Part shown: in pieces, positions 37,687 to 49,400 of the stretch | Layout: every line of letters starts with the position of its first letter | Numbering within the stretch: the first letter of the stretch is position 1 | From: Rotaria sordida | Lineage: Eukaryota; Rotifera; Eurotatoria; Philodinida; Philodinidae | DNA: 64,000 nt | NCBI GenBank assembly: GCA_905250125.1 | Contig: CAJNOL010000686.1 | Coordinates: forward strand, 1 to 64,000 | Direction: 5' to 3' | Translations under genes and position numbers: made by a program | Notes under the pieces: model-generated | Database searches by the model: none | The model's input: the letters and a program-made list of their open reading frames with translations, nothing else | What the model was told of the DNA's origin: nothing

Positions 37687-40600
37687 ATGGTTTTCTTTTT
37701 TACAAGCAATGGTAAAATATTTCCCAGTAGATTTATAATAATTTTTACTTCCTTTCTTATATAGTTGTCGATCCACCATATACAATTTATATGGGTCGAG
37801 ATAAATATGAAAGTAAATTATAAAATTTATTATTTTATCGATTAATATAAAATTATTTCTTATTAGATAATGAATTATTGAAATATTGTTGGCCAGAAGA
37901 TGTATGGTTCGTAGATTAGTATGATTTTATTTTATTGATCTGGAAAATTCTGATAATTTAAGGTTTCATGTTAGTAAATTATCATCGGCTCATGTTTATT
38001 TAAGACTTCAAAAGGTGATTATCAAGAGTTATAATGTTTAAAAAAGATCATATTTTTGGTTATTTAGGGTGAAACTATTGATAATTTACCTGCACTTGTT
38101 CTAGAAGATTGTTGTCAATTAGTTAAAGCTAATAGTATTGAAGGATGTAAATTAAACAAAGTTGATATTGTTTATACACCTGTTGATAATCTTCGACAAA
38201 CAAATGATATGGATGTTGGTCAAGTTGGATTTCATGTTGATAAAAATGTAAGATCATTGTGATTGTCTCAAAAATTATTTTGTAGATTAAAATAAATACA
38301 TTAGTTTTTATTCGTAATTTTATCTTATATAATCTCCATAATATATATTGACTATCTTATCAGAAAAAATATTATGAAATTGTCTATAAACAAAAAACAA
38401 ATGTCCATGTTTTAGAACACCATATGTTATATAATAATAAAGAAAGATTTAAAAAGCATTATAATTTGTAAGTACAGGTGGCCTATCTAGAAAATCATAG
38501 TCTCAGTATCTTGTTAATACCTTTTTATTTCTAGTTTTATCGCTCATCCTTAAACTTTTTCTTCGTTGTTGTACATAACAAAATTTTGCACAAAATGGTT
38601 TGCTTAAGTGCGCACAACTCTTAAAATTTCCATAAATTTTCTTTGTCACATTTTTATGCATGATCCGATGGAGTGCATTGAGTTACCTCGAAAAAACTTC
38701 GAATTTCAGATTTCATCAGAAATGTTGTTAATTTTTTATAGAATCGTAAATATTATAATGTTTTCGTTCTATGCAACTGTATAAATATATTTTCATGGTC
38801 CGCGACATAGTATTAACTAGAAAAAAAAAGTAATTTTTTAAAATTACTTTTTTCTAGTTAATTTTATGTCGCGAAACACGAAAATATTATCACATTTATG
38901 GTTATTTGAAAAATTAACAATTTTTGTAGTAACTCTATGAGCCATATCCAATCACGCGTAGAAAAGTGAAAAAAACAGTTATAAAAACTTTGTGGTGTGC
39001 GCACCTTAATATATTATTTTGTTTAGAATTTCGTCACGTACTATATTGGAGAACAATTTTAAAGCTGAGCAATAAAACTAGAAAAAAAAAGGTGCCAACA
39101 AGCTATTGAGTCTATCATTTTCTGTATAGACCATCTATTACTTACAGAGTGCAATGCTTTTTAAGTCTTTCTTTTTCACTATATAACACATGTTGTTCTA
39201 AAACTTAGACATGTGTTTTTTTTTTATAGAATATTTCATAAGACATTTTCTCGGTAAGATGGTCAATATATATTATGAAGATTATATAAAACAAAAATTA
39301 CAAATAAAAAAATGATCTATTTATTATGGATCACACCATATTAATGTTTTGAATTATATTCTCTAGGTTAAACAATATGTTGTAAGCAAAAAACAAAATG
39401 AAATTGTTAATCGATTAAATAAAACAAAAACTGAATTTTCGACGGAAGAATTTATGGTATGATATTTTTGTTTTAAGAAAAATGAATTTGAAATTTTATT
39501 TGATATTTAGAGTCAACGAGAACAACGTGATAATTTAGAACGAGAAGAGAAAAAACGTTTAATGAGAGAACAAAAACAACGAGATAAAGAAGAAGAAAAA
39601 CGTCGACAAGAGCAAGCTGAATTAAAGTTGGAAAATAATGCATTTTTATTAAGAAAATAAAATCATTTTCTGTTGTATTATTTTTTTTGTCTAGAAATTA
39701 TACATCACTTATGCAAACGGATAAGATGCGAACGAACAAGGTATTGTTTTAATGTTAATATTTATGTGTAAAAGTAAATTTTGTTCATATATTTACATTT
39801 CCAGAAAGGAAATACGATTTTTCACGTTATCTGATAAGGACTACAACTTTTTACTGGAAAACTCAGTAAAACTTCGATATTTCAATAACGAAGGCTCGAA
39901 AAATCAAAATATTCCAGGCTCTTCTATTAATCACTAGTATTGATCAAATGAATATCGTTTTGGCCGAAAAGTGCTTTGCACCTGGGGAGGCTCCCTCGTC
40001 AACTAATTAAATGTAACATGGATTGATACTATTTGGAATAAATCCCAGCAAATGTCTTCTGACTAAAATCATTCGCTTTTGATCAATATTCCAAACTTTT
40101 TAGTAAGCAGTAGAGATGTTCGACTATTACAATCGAGATATAAGTAATTTTTTATGAAGATGAACTTTTATGATTTGAGCAGATAGATCTTGGCAAAGTT
40201 GTCTAGTTACTATGGTGGGAAAAACATCAGACTTCGAGACTTTAGAATTTCTCGAAAGAATTCAGAAGATTTCAAACTCGAAGTCTTCCTTCTTTCTTCC
40301 TTGGTCACTTTTTATACAACAACTGAAAAAGCATTTTATGCTGACACTAAAATATATTCAAAATGATATAATGTGTGTGTTGCATTATACTCATGTATGT
40401 GCACCAAATTCCTTAATCATACTCATTTCATTGAATTTGTCACGAGTGTTTCGAGGTCACCAGGCCAGGAGGAGAGGAAGCGACTACTGAGAAGGTAAGG
40501 TTCACGATATTTAATGAAGTCGATCCTTATTGGGAAGATTGGTGAGCAAAGAAAACGAAGAAGATCGTTGAGTTTCGCTGGGAAAAACGAAAATTTTTCA

Positions 40601-41125
40601 AGATTGCGGAAGAAAGCAATCGTCGACCTTCATCCACTCGGGACATCCCTAGAAATTGTTCGTTGTCTTTGTATACCTAATCAATTATCTAGAATATTAA
40701 ATATGATGATTCATTTTTTTAATCCTAGAAAAGTCACGCATTATTTTCTTTCATAAATTTAAAACCATATTTGATAGTTTAATAAGAATTGTTGGGCTCT
40801 ATTTATACTTTTACAAGTAATACACAATATAACCTGACAAATCCGATCGCCTATTAGAAAATATCGTATCGATAAGTAGAGTCAAAATTACGGTTGTTTA
40901 TATGAAACAGGAGTAAATATTTTTTTTGCATTCTGTTGAAAAGAAAGAACGAAAAAAACAGTCACATTTTCCGCTTTCATAAACTCGAATGTTTCATGGA
41001 AATTTTTACCATGTTTGCTAGTTATTTGCTTATAAGAGAAGAATAAATACATAATATATATTTTGAAATTTTATTACATTATTTTTTTTTTATAGGATGG
41101 TAATGAATCGGATGAATTTATGTAA
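37687..41125 (+). CDS. CCDC25: CCDC25 (NFACT-R domain, coiled-coil protein)
   Basis: Nine exons: 37687-37711, 37765-37812, 37867-37906, 37963-38014, 38068-38247, 39367-39456, 39511-39626, 39695-39740, 41096-41125. They encode 208 aa, the length of human CCDC25. Recognised colinear motifs are [32 protein letters not shown] (the NFACT-R core), [22 protein letters not shown], a charged coiled coil (about 135-185), YTSLM and the terminal DGNESDEFM. The protein is known in vertebrates as a conserved NFACT-R protein reported to act as a membrane sensor of extracellular DNA; its role in invertebrates is open. Two donors are weak (GTTCGT after exon 3, GTTGGA after exon 7), but phases and homology require them. 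Introns 5 and 8 are over 1 kb, and intron 5 is one long palindrome. The last exon encodes only nine residues. Confidence 0.96.
38305..39312. mobile_element. Near-perfect 1 kb palindrome in CCDC25 intron 5
   Basis: The arms meet at about 38846 in ACTAGAAAAAAAAAGTAATT / AATTACTTTTTTCTAGT with almost no loop. The arms stay complementary outward: GTCCGCGACATA with TATGTCGCGAAACAC; AAGTGCGCACAACTC with GGTGTGCGCACCTT; TTTAAAAAGCATTATAATTT with GTGCAATGCTTTTTAAGTC; and ATAATATATATTGACTATCT with GATGGTCAATATATATTAT near 39268. It occupies nearly all of the 1.1 kb intron. No coding capacity. Confidence 0.9.
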
Positions 41126-41275
41126 TTAGACTTCAATTTACGTTATAAATTGTTTTCATTTTTATTATTTATCATTTTTGTTTTTGTTTTTTTCGTTTTT
41201 TCTTTGATTCATTTATATTAATAAAAGATTTTTCTTTGTTCTTACTTCTTATTTTTAGATGATAAATTTTTGAGT

Positions 41276-44200
41276 ATGACAACAAATCATAAACCATTAT
41301 CAATCATTGCTAAATGTGCATTATGTTCAATAAAAACAGAACTATTTGTTTGTTCACATTGTGATAAAGTTATTTGCCAAATATGTGTTGATAAACATCA
41401 ATTAAAACTTAATGAAATACTAAAAGAACAATGGAATTTATGTAAAACAAAATATTTTAATTTATATCGATTATCAGGTTGAAAATTAAAAATTCGAAAA
41501 ATGATGTTGTAAATGAAATTAATTATTGTTTTTTTATATAACTAGACATCTATGCTAAAGATATGGTAAATATTGAGAATGAAATCGATCGAATACGTTT
41601 ATTAATTAATCAACGATCTATGGATTTAGTTAATTTAATTGAGCATGAGAAAAATAATTTATTAAATAAAATAGAAGAGTATATTCAATTAAATTCATCT
41701 AAGTGAGTTTAAATAATAAATTTATTAAGTAATAATATTTTGAAAAAACAATAAAAACAATAAAATTATATTTTCTTAGCGTTAAACATAGAGATCTACA
41801 ACAATTATTTGATTCGATTAATCAACGACTTAATACTATATTTGAGTAAGAAGATATTCAAAATATTACTTAGTATATATATGTGTATAGAGATCCTAAT
41901 GCTTCATATAATACCGAAGATTTTCTTTTGGAAATCGAACATTTCAATACATTGATGTACAGTCGAGAAAAACAGATACAGACAAATTCACCTAAAGTAT
42001 GTTATTCATAATTATATTCTTTGCTTAGAGCTATTTGAAAAACTTAAAAGGAAACTACTCGAAATGACATTCGCCGGATGAGTTAATATTAGATCCACAG
42101 GCAGGTCTCAGTGAGACTAGAAAAAGTCTAAAAGAGTTCGCTCCCGCTGACCTTTAACACCGAGTTATGATCGATTTACTAGATTTTCGACCCATTTTAG
42201 GCACTCTCAGGAAGACTGAGTAACGAAGTTTTGATCTAAAATTTTGTCTATAGATAAGTTTAATGACTATTAGAATATTCTGAAAGTTTCGTCGAAAAAA
42301 AATGTTCCTTCATGGAGTTATTGAATTGTCAAGTAAACTCGACATTTGCAGCAAAGGACTAGTTTTAGAAATTCAATATTTTGACGGAAGACCATTCTTT
42401 TCCGATGAAACTTTCGGAATACTCTAAGTGTCGTTAGAGTTATCTATAGGCAAAATTTTAGATTGAAATTCTGTCATTTGATTTTTTGGAACTATCCACT
42501 AAGAGTAAAATTAGCTAGGTTAAGAAATACAAGTCATTTCCAGCTGAAAAAAAATGGAAGGAACTTGGAAGCAGGAGTCTGGTAGCTGACTCTGTTTGGA
42601 ACTAGAAAAATTTGGTCATTGGATCTGATCATCGAATCCCTGCTTATAAGTTTCGACCATTTTTTCGGCTAAAAATTCACGGATTCGGACTTCGAAATCA
42701 TTGGCTTGAGTAGAAGATGCATAGACAAGCCTATTTTATTTCTTTATAGTACCCTGGTTTATCCCCTGGGAAACCGATAAGTATATCTGATATATTCGGT
42801 GAATTACAATGGAATTCTACACCAATGTCAAATCATACATTGACTAGATCATCAACTATTGATAGTTCAATTTTAAATTCAACAATAAATGGGCATATTC
42901 CTACTGAGATTATTAATGGATTCCAAGAGGAATCGAAAACTGAATCAGAGAAAACAACATCAATGTCTGTAATGCAAAGACAAAAACAATGGACAATAGA
43001 TGCAGCAGGTGTACCTCATTTTCTATGTGTACTTTCAAAGAAAAATCATCTTCTTTTTGCTTGTGATAAATTTGGTTCTATTGATTTATATCAACTTGAT
43101 AGTAATGAACCGAAAACTAGTCCTCGTCATTTACGACAATTTGAACTTTTTCCTGGAAATACGACTAGTCAACAACCACAAATTATTGAAACATTTACTG
43201 TTTATACACCATTTATTGTAGTTGCAGCTCGTATGTTGAAATCAAGACTTCAATTTGAAGCAAAAAAAAAGAAATTTTTTTTTCTCTCTCTCTCTCTCAA
43301 CCTAGATTTAAATGACCAAGCTGATACAAGTTCAATATATTTTTTTGATCATCGTGGTTTAAAACAAGCCGATACATGTTTACAAAATTTTCCTGTTCGA
43401 CAACTTTCAGCCGATGTTAGTTTTAAATGTTTATGGGGTATTGATCGCCATCAACATGCAGGTATGATCCATTCTTGAAAAAAGTTTATTGAAATTAATA
43501 TCTTTATTCATATACAATGCTGAACGAGATTTTTAGACGATTTTGTTTTAAGTATAATTCAGTTATACAAAACTGTCTTTTGACTGGTAGTTTGTGTCAA
43601 AAGTGCAATGAATAATCATATTATATCTACGGAAAATTTCATCCATCAGTGTCAAGTCATAGTGGAATTGGACTTATAACAAGTTGAAGTAGTCAATTTT
43701 GGTTGGACAAAGTTTTTGGAGCAATCTTCTGATTGATTTTTTGTTCTTCAAAAATGTTTAAAAAGATTGAATCCGTATGAGTGAAAAGAGCAGAATAAAT
43801 ACTATGCTAGGATAACTAACACGTCTTATTCTTTCAGAACAAAAACATCACCTGATAGGCAGTGGGATCACTAGAAGTTACGGTTTTATTTCATTTTTTT
43901 AGCATAATTATACGGTTTTTCGAGTAAATACGATTTGAACTGAACAGAACCGAATTCGAACCAAGTTTCTGAAAATGAAGTCGAACCGAATCGAACCTGA
44001 ACTGATTTTTTGAAGCTAAAGTCAAACTGAAACTCGAGCCCGAAAACTCCGATTCGTTTCGGGCTCTGTTAAAAGTCCAATTTCACAATGACTTAACATA
44101 CTCGGGCAAAGCTCTTCAACTGTTCAATCGCTTTTGAGTCGAGACTATATGTATTATGTAGATCTAAATGAATTATGAACGCTTTGAAAAGAGTTCGTGC

Positions 44201-45264
44201 CCTTAGTTGATTGCTACATGGATACTGCACTTTTACAATATTTATTCAAATAAATGTTGTGATCCTCCTCAGAAACACCAGGGAAAATCATTTTCAAATT
44301 TCGACTTGAAACTTTCACAATAAACTATTCTCGCTCTCTATGCAAAGTTTCAAGCCAAAATTTGAAATCATTTTTCTGTTCCCATGACATTCAGTTAAAA
44401 AATAACGGAAAAGTTCAGTATCTTCGCAGCAATAAGCTATGGGCGCGAAATTTTTTCAAGGTATTCATAGCTTATTTAAATCTATATAGTGTACATAGCT
44501 TCGACTCAGAAACGATTGAACAATTGAAGGACTTTCCTCATTAGGAATCAAGTTTTCTGTGGATATACTATAGACATTAATCGCACTTTTGACACAAACT
44601 GTTCGACAAAAAAATACTTTTATGATAGAGATATACTTAAAACAAAATTATTCTGATATCTTTTGCTAATTTTTATAGTTTATTATAATCAATTACCAAT
44701 GAATGTTCAACAAATTCCAACTTACATAGAACATCGTGAAGAATTTATTAAATTTAATCGAAATTTTGAACCAATACGGTAACTTTTCAAAACTATGAAT
44801 AAATTTAATTAAAAAAAAAAGAATAATAAAAAATTTTATAGAATAGCCCAAAATCAAACATCTATTGCTATTGTTGAACGTAATTCTCAATGCGCACATA
44901 TATTTGATAAACAAACAAAAAAACAAATAGATGAAGTTGAAAATTTATTACGTACAAAAGGAATATTTCGTTTATGGAATGTTCTAGTAAGTTTAATTAA
45001 TTCGAATATAGAATAATTCTTTTTGTTATGTTTATTTAGCTTCGTGATGATAATTCAATGGTACTTAAATTGGATGAAGATTTACCTCCGAATAGTCGAC
45101 CACCTTCAATAAATCATCTTGTGCTTGAACTTGATCCCAAAGGTATACCTATATCACAAATTGAACGAACATCTGTGTATGGCCTTGCTATTGGACCTAA
45201 TCAAGAAATTTTACTTGGTTGTAAAAGACATCAACAAAATGGATTAATTGAATGTTATATTTAA
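41276..45264 (+). CDS. TRIM-like A: B-box/coiled-coil/propeller-like protein lacking RING
   Basis: Nine exons: 41276-41477, 41546-41702, 41780-41845, 41891-41996, 42750-43230, 43306-43461, 44679-44778, 44842-44986, 45040-45264; 545 aa. Residues 14-41 form C-x2-C-x8-C-x2-C-x4-C-x2-C-x3-H, followed by W53 and C56-K57. Residues about 68-175 are coiled coil. Residues about 257-545 form the shared C-terminal domain, starting QWTIDAAGVPHFL and ending SVYGLAIGPNQEILLGC...IECYI. Unlike its three downstream paralogues it starts directly at the B-box. CCDC25 ends only 150 bp upstream, leaving little room for a RING exon. The 43231-43305 intron is exactly 75 nt with no stop, so unspliced RNA would also be read through. 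The role is unknown; the architecture suggests ligand recognition and oligomerisation without RING ubiquitin-ligase activity. Confidence 0.85.
42050..42505. mobile_element. Family 2 palindromic element, partial copy (TRIM-like A intron 4)
   Basis: The stretch from TTAGATCCACAGGCAGGTCT (about 42090) to GGAACTATCCACTAAGAG (about 42505) matches 29460-29885 inside the Rab11-like intron, with about the same foldback. TTTTGTCTATAGATAAGTTT pairs with the TTATCTATAGGCAAAATTTT block. The outer CAGTAGTG ends are missing, so only the core of the element remains. Confidence 0.82.
43538..44650. mobile_element. Palindromic element in TRIM-like A intron 6
   Basis: Left arm TTTTGTTTTAAGTATA (43541) and AGTTTGTGTCAAAAGTGCAA; right arm GCACTTTTGACACAAACTGT (44583) and TATACTTAAAACAAAATT (44634). 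A second smaller foldback lies inside at about 44287-44375 (CAAATTTCGACTTGAAACTT with AAGTTTCAAGCCAAAATTTG). The middle (about 43930-44070) holds a GAACCGAA-type short repeat. Confidence 0.72.
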
Positions 45265-45607
45265 ATATTTACTTTTGATTATTAAGGTATTCAAATAACT
45301 TTATTTCATTAATTAATCAAATTCGTTATTAAATCTTTCTTTTTTTATTTTTTAAGAAAACCAATATGATTACAAAAATAAAATATTTTAAAATGCTACA
45401 TTTGTTTCAATTCCGGAACAATTTCTTATTTTCAACATATATTTTTCTATTACTCTTGACTACACAATAGTGTACCACTTTTTTTTTCTTTTCTTTTTAT
45501 CCAAGAAGAATGAACAAACGCATGCGCATGATTCTTTTTGTTTTTATATAAAGCGATCACGTTTTTTTTTAGATGCATATATTTATTTAATTTCATTTTT
45601 AAACACA
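45265..45607. other. Short spacer between TRIM-like A and B
   Basis: 3' UTR of A and promoter/leader of B; only about 340 bp. An AATAAA-type signal lies at about 45379. No other feature seen. Confidence 0.5.
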
Positions 45608-46284
45608 ATGTCAAATCCCGAAAATTGTCCAAACTGGTAAAAATTACTAATTATATTAATATATTCATTTGATTTTTTTTTTGTCATCTAGTGATAATAT
45701 CTATGGCAATGAACCACGTAAAATTCCATGGTAATATTGAGTTTGAAAAACTTTTGATAACCTTCTTTTTTCTTTCTTTTATTTTTTTTTTCTGTTCTTA
45801 TCAAGTGGTCATATTGTCTGTCATAAATGTTGCCTGGATTTATTTAATAAAGAAAATAACACTCTTTCTTGTCCTGTATGTTACGAAACGCATGCGTTTA
45901 AATCAAAAAATACATTTAAAAAGTCTCTACAACAAATTGCTCATTCTGGTTTTGGAAAAAAGACAACAACACGTGAACTTAGTTTTGCATCAACAATGGT
46001 AAGACAAAAAAAAATAACAAGAAATCATTTATCAATGTTATTTGTATATATATCTGTAGCCAGTTGAAAAAGCATCTGGTGCAGAAAAATCAGCTAATAA
46101 GGAAGTAAAAAAAGCAGTTGCAAATTTACCAACAGCTCCACCAGGTGCTCCACCAGAAATTTCACCAATATCTGCTCCACCACATCCACCACTATCGGAG
46201 CCTTTTGTTGTTACTAAAGCGCCATCTCCAATGCCACTTATGCCAACTAAACCTACTGTGATGGATGGTGTACCAAAAATTACA

Positions 46285-46321
<37 letters not shown>

Positions 46322-46373
46322 CTACATCGAATAATACAGTTCTACCTTCTTTACTTAATACAATAGTTACACC

Positions 46374-46406
<33 letters not shown>

Positions 46407-49400
46407 TGTTTCTGACGCAGTTATTGCTCGTTGTCATAGTTGTGGAAATAAATGTCAAGTAATTGTAAGTTAATAAAAATTTGAATTGTTTAATTTTTCT
46501 TTTTAATAATAAATATTTATTAGGTTTGTGAACATTGTGATCATTTTGTATGTCTTAAATGTGCTGAAGAACATCGAACAACTACTAAAATTGATACTCA
46601 AGAATTAATAAATAAATGGCATGAATGTAAAAATAAATATAATATTTTACTTCAAAAATTAAGTAAATAATTTTTTATTTTTTAATTATATTTAAGGATG
46701 CATAAATTTCTCAACCGTAGTTTCAAAGATGAGTTTTTTTTAGTATTCACAATTCATTGTTCTGTCAATCCTTTTATAACAACTTCGCTCAGTTTTGATT
46801 GTTCTATCTAAAGCTATCATTAGATTTCATTGCATTTACAAACTGAGGTTCAGAATTTGTGGAAAGGACTCGATCAAAAACCAGCAATTTTTTTTGGGCA
46901 CTGGAAACATTGTAAAATGAAAGTACGTCAGCAATATACAACTACTTTGATGTCAGTTCATTAGAAACTTGTCCTTTTTGTGAACAAAAATTTTTTCGAA
47001 ATATCAGAATTTGTTGGGATCTCTTTGAAAAGAATAGAAAATGAAGTTTAGATAACGTATAATATTTCAAGAATATTTTTCAATATCTTATTAATCAAAA
47101 CATGTATGATATGCTTCAAAAACTCAGATTTGTTTAACCGTTCTCTTGTAATGGCCAAGTTAAAATAACATAAAATCTCGTATGAAAACGAGGAATAGTA
47201 GAAAATCAATCATTCGTAGTCAATATGATTTAATATTGTGTTCTGTTGTTCATACGGTTCCATTAAGTGAACCAAAGTTAGTCACTACCGATGCAATGCG
47301 TTAAAGTTCGCATTAACAATAGCAGAATTCGGTTCACGATTTCTTAGTTTACTTCATGAGACCTCTTCATGTGCCTTTAGTTAATAGAAAAAAGCAATAT
47401 AGATGAAAAATAGAACATAATAGCAAATCACATTGACTATGAATGATCGATTTTCTACTGTTTCTAGTTTTTATACGAGATTTAATGTCATTTAAACTTG
47501 ACTATTACAAAAGAACGCTAAAGCAAATTTAATTTTTTTTAAAAATATTACACATGTTTTGATTAATAAGATATTGAAAAATATTCTTGAAATATTATTC
47601 TTTATATAAACTTCATTGTCTATTCTTTTGAAGGAGACTACCACGAGTCCTGATATTTCGAAAAATTTTTGTTTGCAAAAAGGACGAGATCTTAATGAAT
47701 CGACATCAAAGTAGTTGTATACTGCTGACGTACTTTCATCTTACAATGTTTCCAGAACGCGGAAAAATTGATAATTTTGAATTAGGTCTTTTCGACCAAT
47801 TTTGAACCTTGTTTTTTTAGATGCAATGAAATCGAATGATAGCTTCGGATAGAGCAATCAAAACCGAGCGAAATTGTTATAAAAAAATTGACAAGATAAT
47901 GAATTGTGAATACTAAAAAAACTTCATATTTGAAACTTTGATTCAGGAATTGATGTACCCCTAATAATATTGATTATTTAATAGTTGTTACTTCTTTTTT
48001 CCATTGAATATGAATAGATCTATATAATCGTGATCGAATTCAAATTGAAAGTGATCTCGCCGCTATAGGAGTTGCTGTTGAACAACGTTCACGAGATGCT
48101 ATTCAAAATGTTTTTGATCAACGTGATTCTTTAATTAGTCATATTAATGAATATATGGAAAAAGAACAAACAATCAATAGGTATTAATACAATTAATATG
48201 GTTGTCTTAAAATAATTCTTTCATTTATTAAGTATTAAACATAATGATCTTGCTAATGAATTTCGGCAAATGCAAAATCATTTAGAAAGTGCTCAGAAGT
48301 ATGATATTTATTGAATTTATCTAAAACTATTTTTGTCTTATTATATAGTGGAGAAGATATTGGTTCACGTACTCGAGATGATTTTTTACGTGATATTCAT
48401 GAACTTCAAAATCGAATGAATAAACGCCATAATTTAATTGAAACACATATTTTACAAGTAAATAAACATTAAAAAAAAGAAAACTTCCTCAAAATCTTAA
48501 CTTTTGTTTTTCTTCTTTATTTTAGATTCCAACAATTAGTCGATATGAACGAGTACCAATTCAAAAATTACTTGGTGAACTTCATTTTAATTCTCATATG
48601 ATGAATGGTATTCCAAATCGAAATATACCATCTTTATTAAACAATCAATCTTTACCAAAACAAAATGGTTTATTAGATTATCCTTCAAAACCTTCAATAA
48701 CAATCATACCTAAAACATTAACAAGAATCTCTTCACCATCACCGCCACCGCCACCACCAATAGCTTCTAGTACATCATCAAATAATCATGTTACAACAAC
48801 AACAACAGCAAATGATATAACTAATATTAAACCATTAATGTCAGGTGCATATCAAAATGGTACAATCGATGTATTTGATGAATTTCGTCGTATGGCAGCT
48901 CAAATTCATCAACAATTTAATGCGCCTTATAGTAAAGTAATTAATGCTGCATCATCAATTCCATTATCAACATCTGATGGAATTCAAAATATTGATGGAA
49001 TTGATAAAAATTCTAAACGATCATTACCAAAAACAAAATATCAAACGCCCTCAACAGGTTCATTTACCATGCAATGGAAAATCGAACACACAGCAGGTAC
49101 ATAAATGATATATTATTATACAGGAGCGTCTATAAATATCTAGATGATGAATAAATTTACTATCTTCAGTCTAGTTTGATCAATCGGGCTAATTTTTTTT
49201 CTTGATAATAGAGGATTTATCAAAGTTTTTTATTCGTAACGGACCTGTCAAATTAATATTATTAGCGCTAGCATTATTAATTCTAATAAAGAAGTATTCT
49301 ATTGACCAAAAGTATCGTACTCTCAGATTTCAGCCATTCGGAGACCGAGACTTGTGAAGTTTTTAATGTATATACTACCTTAGAAATATAGATCAGTCTG

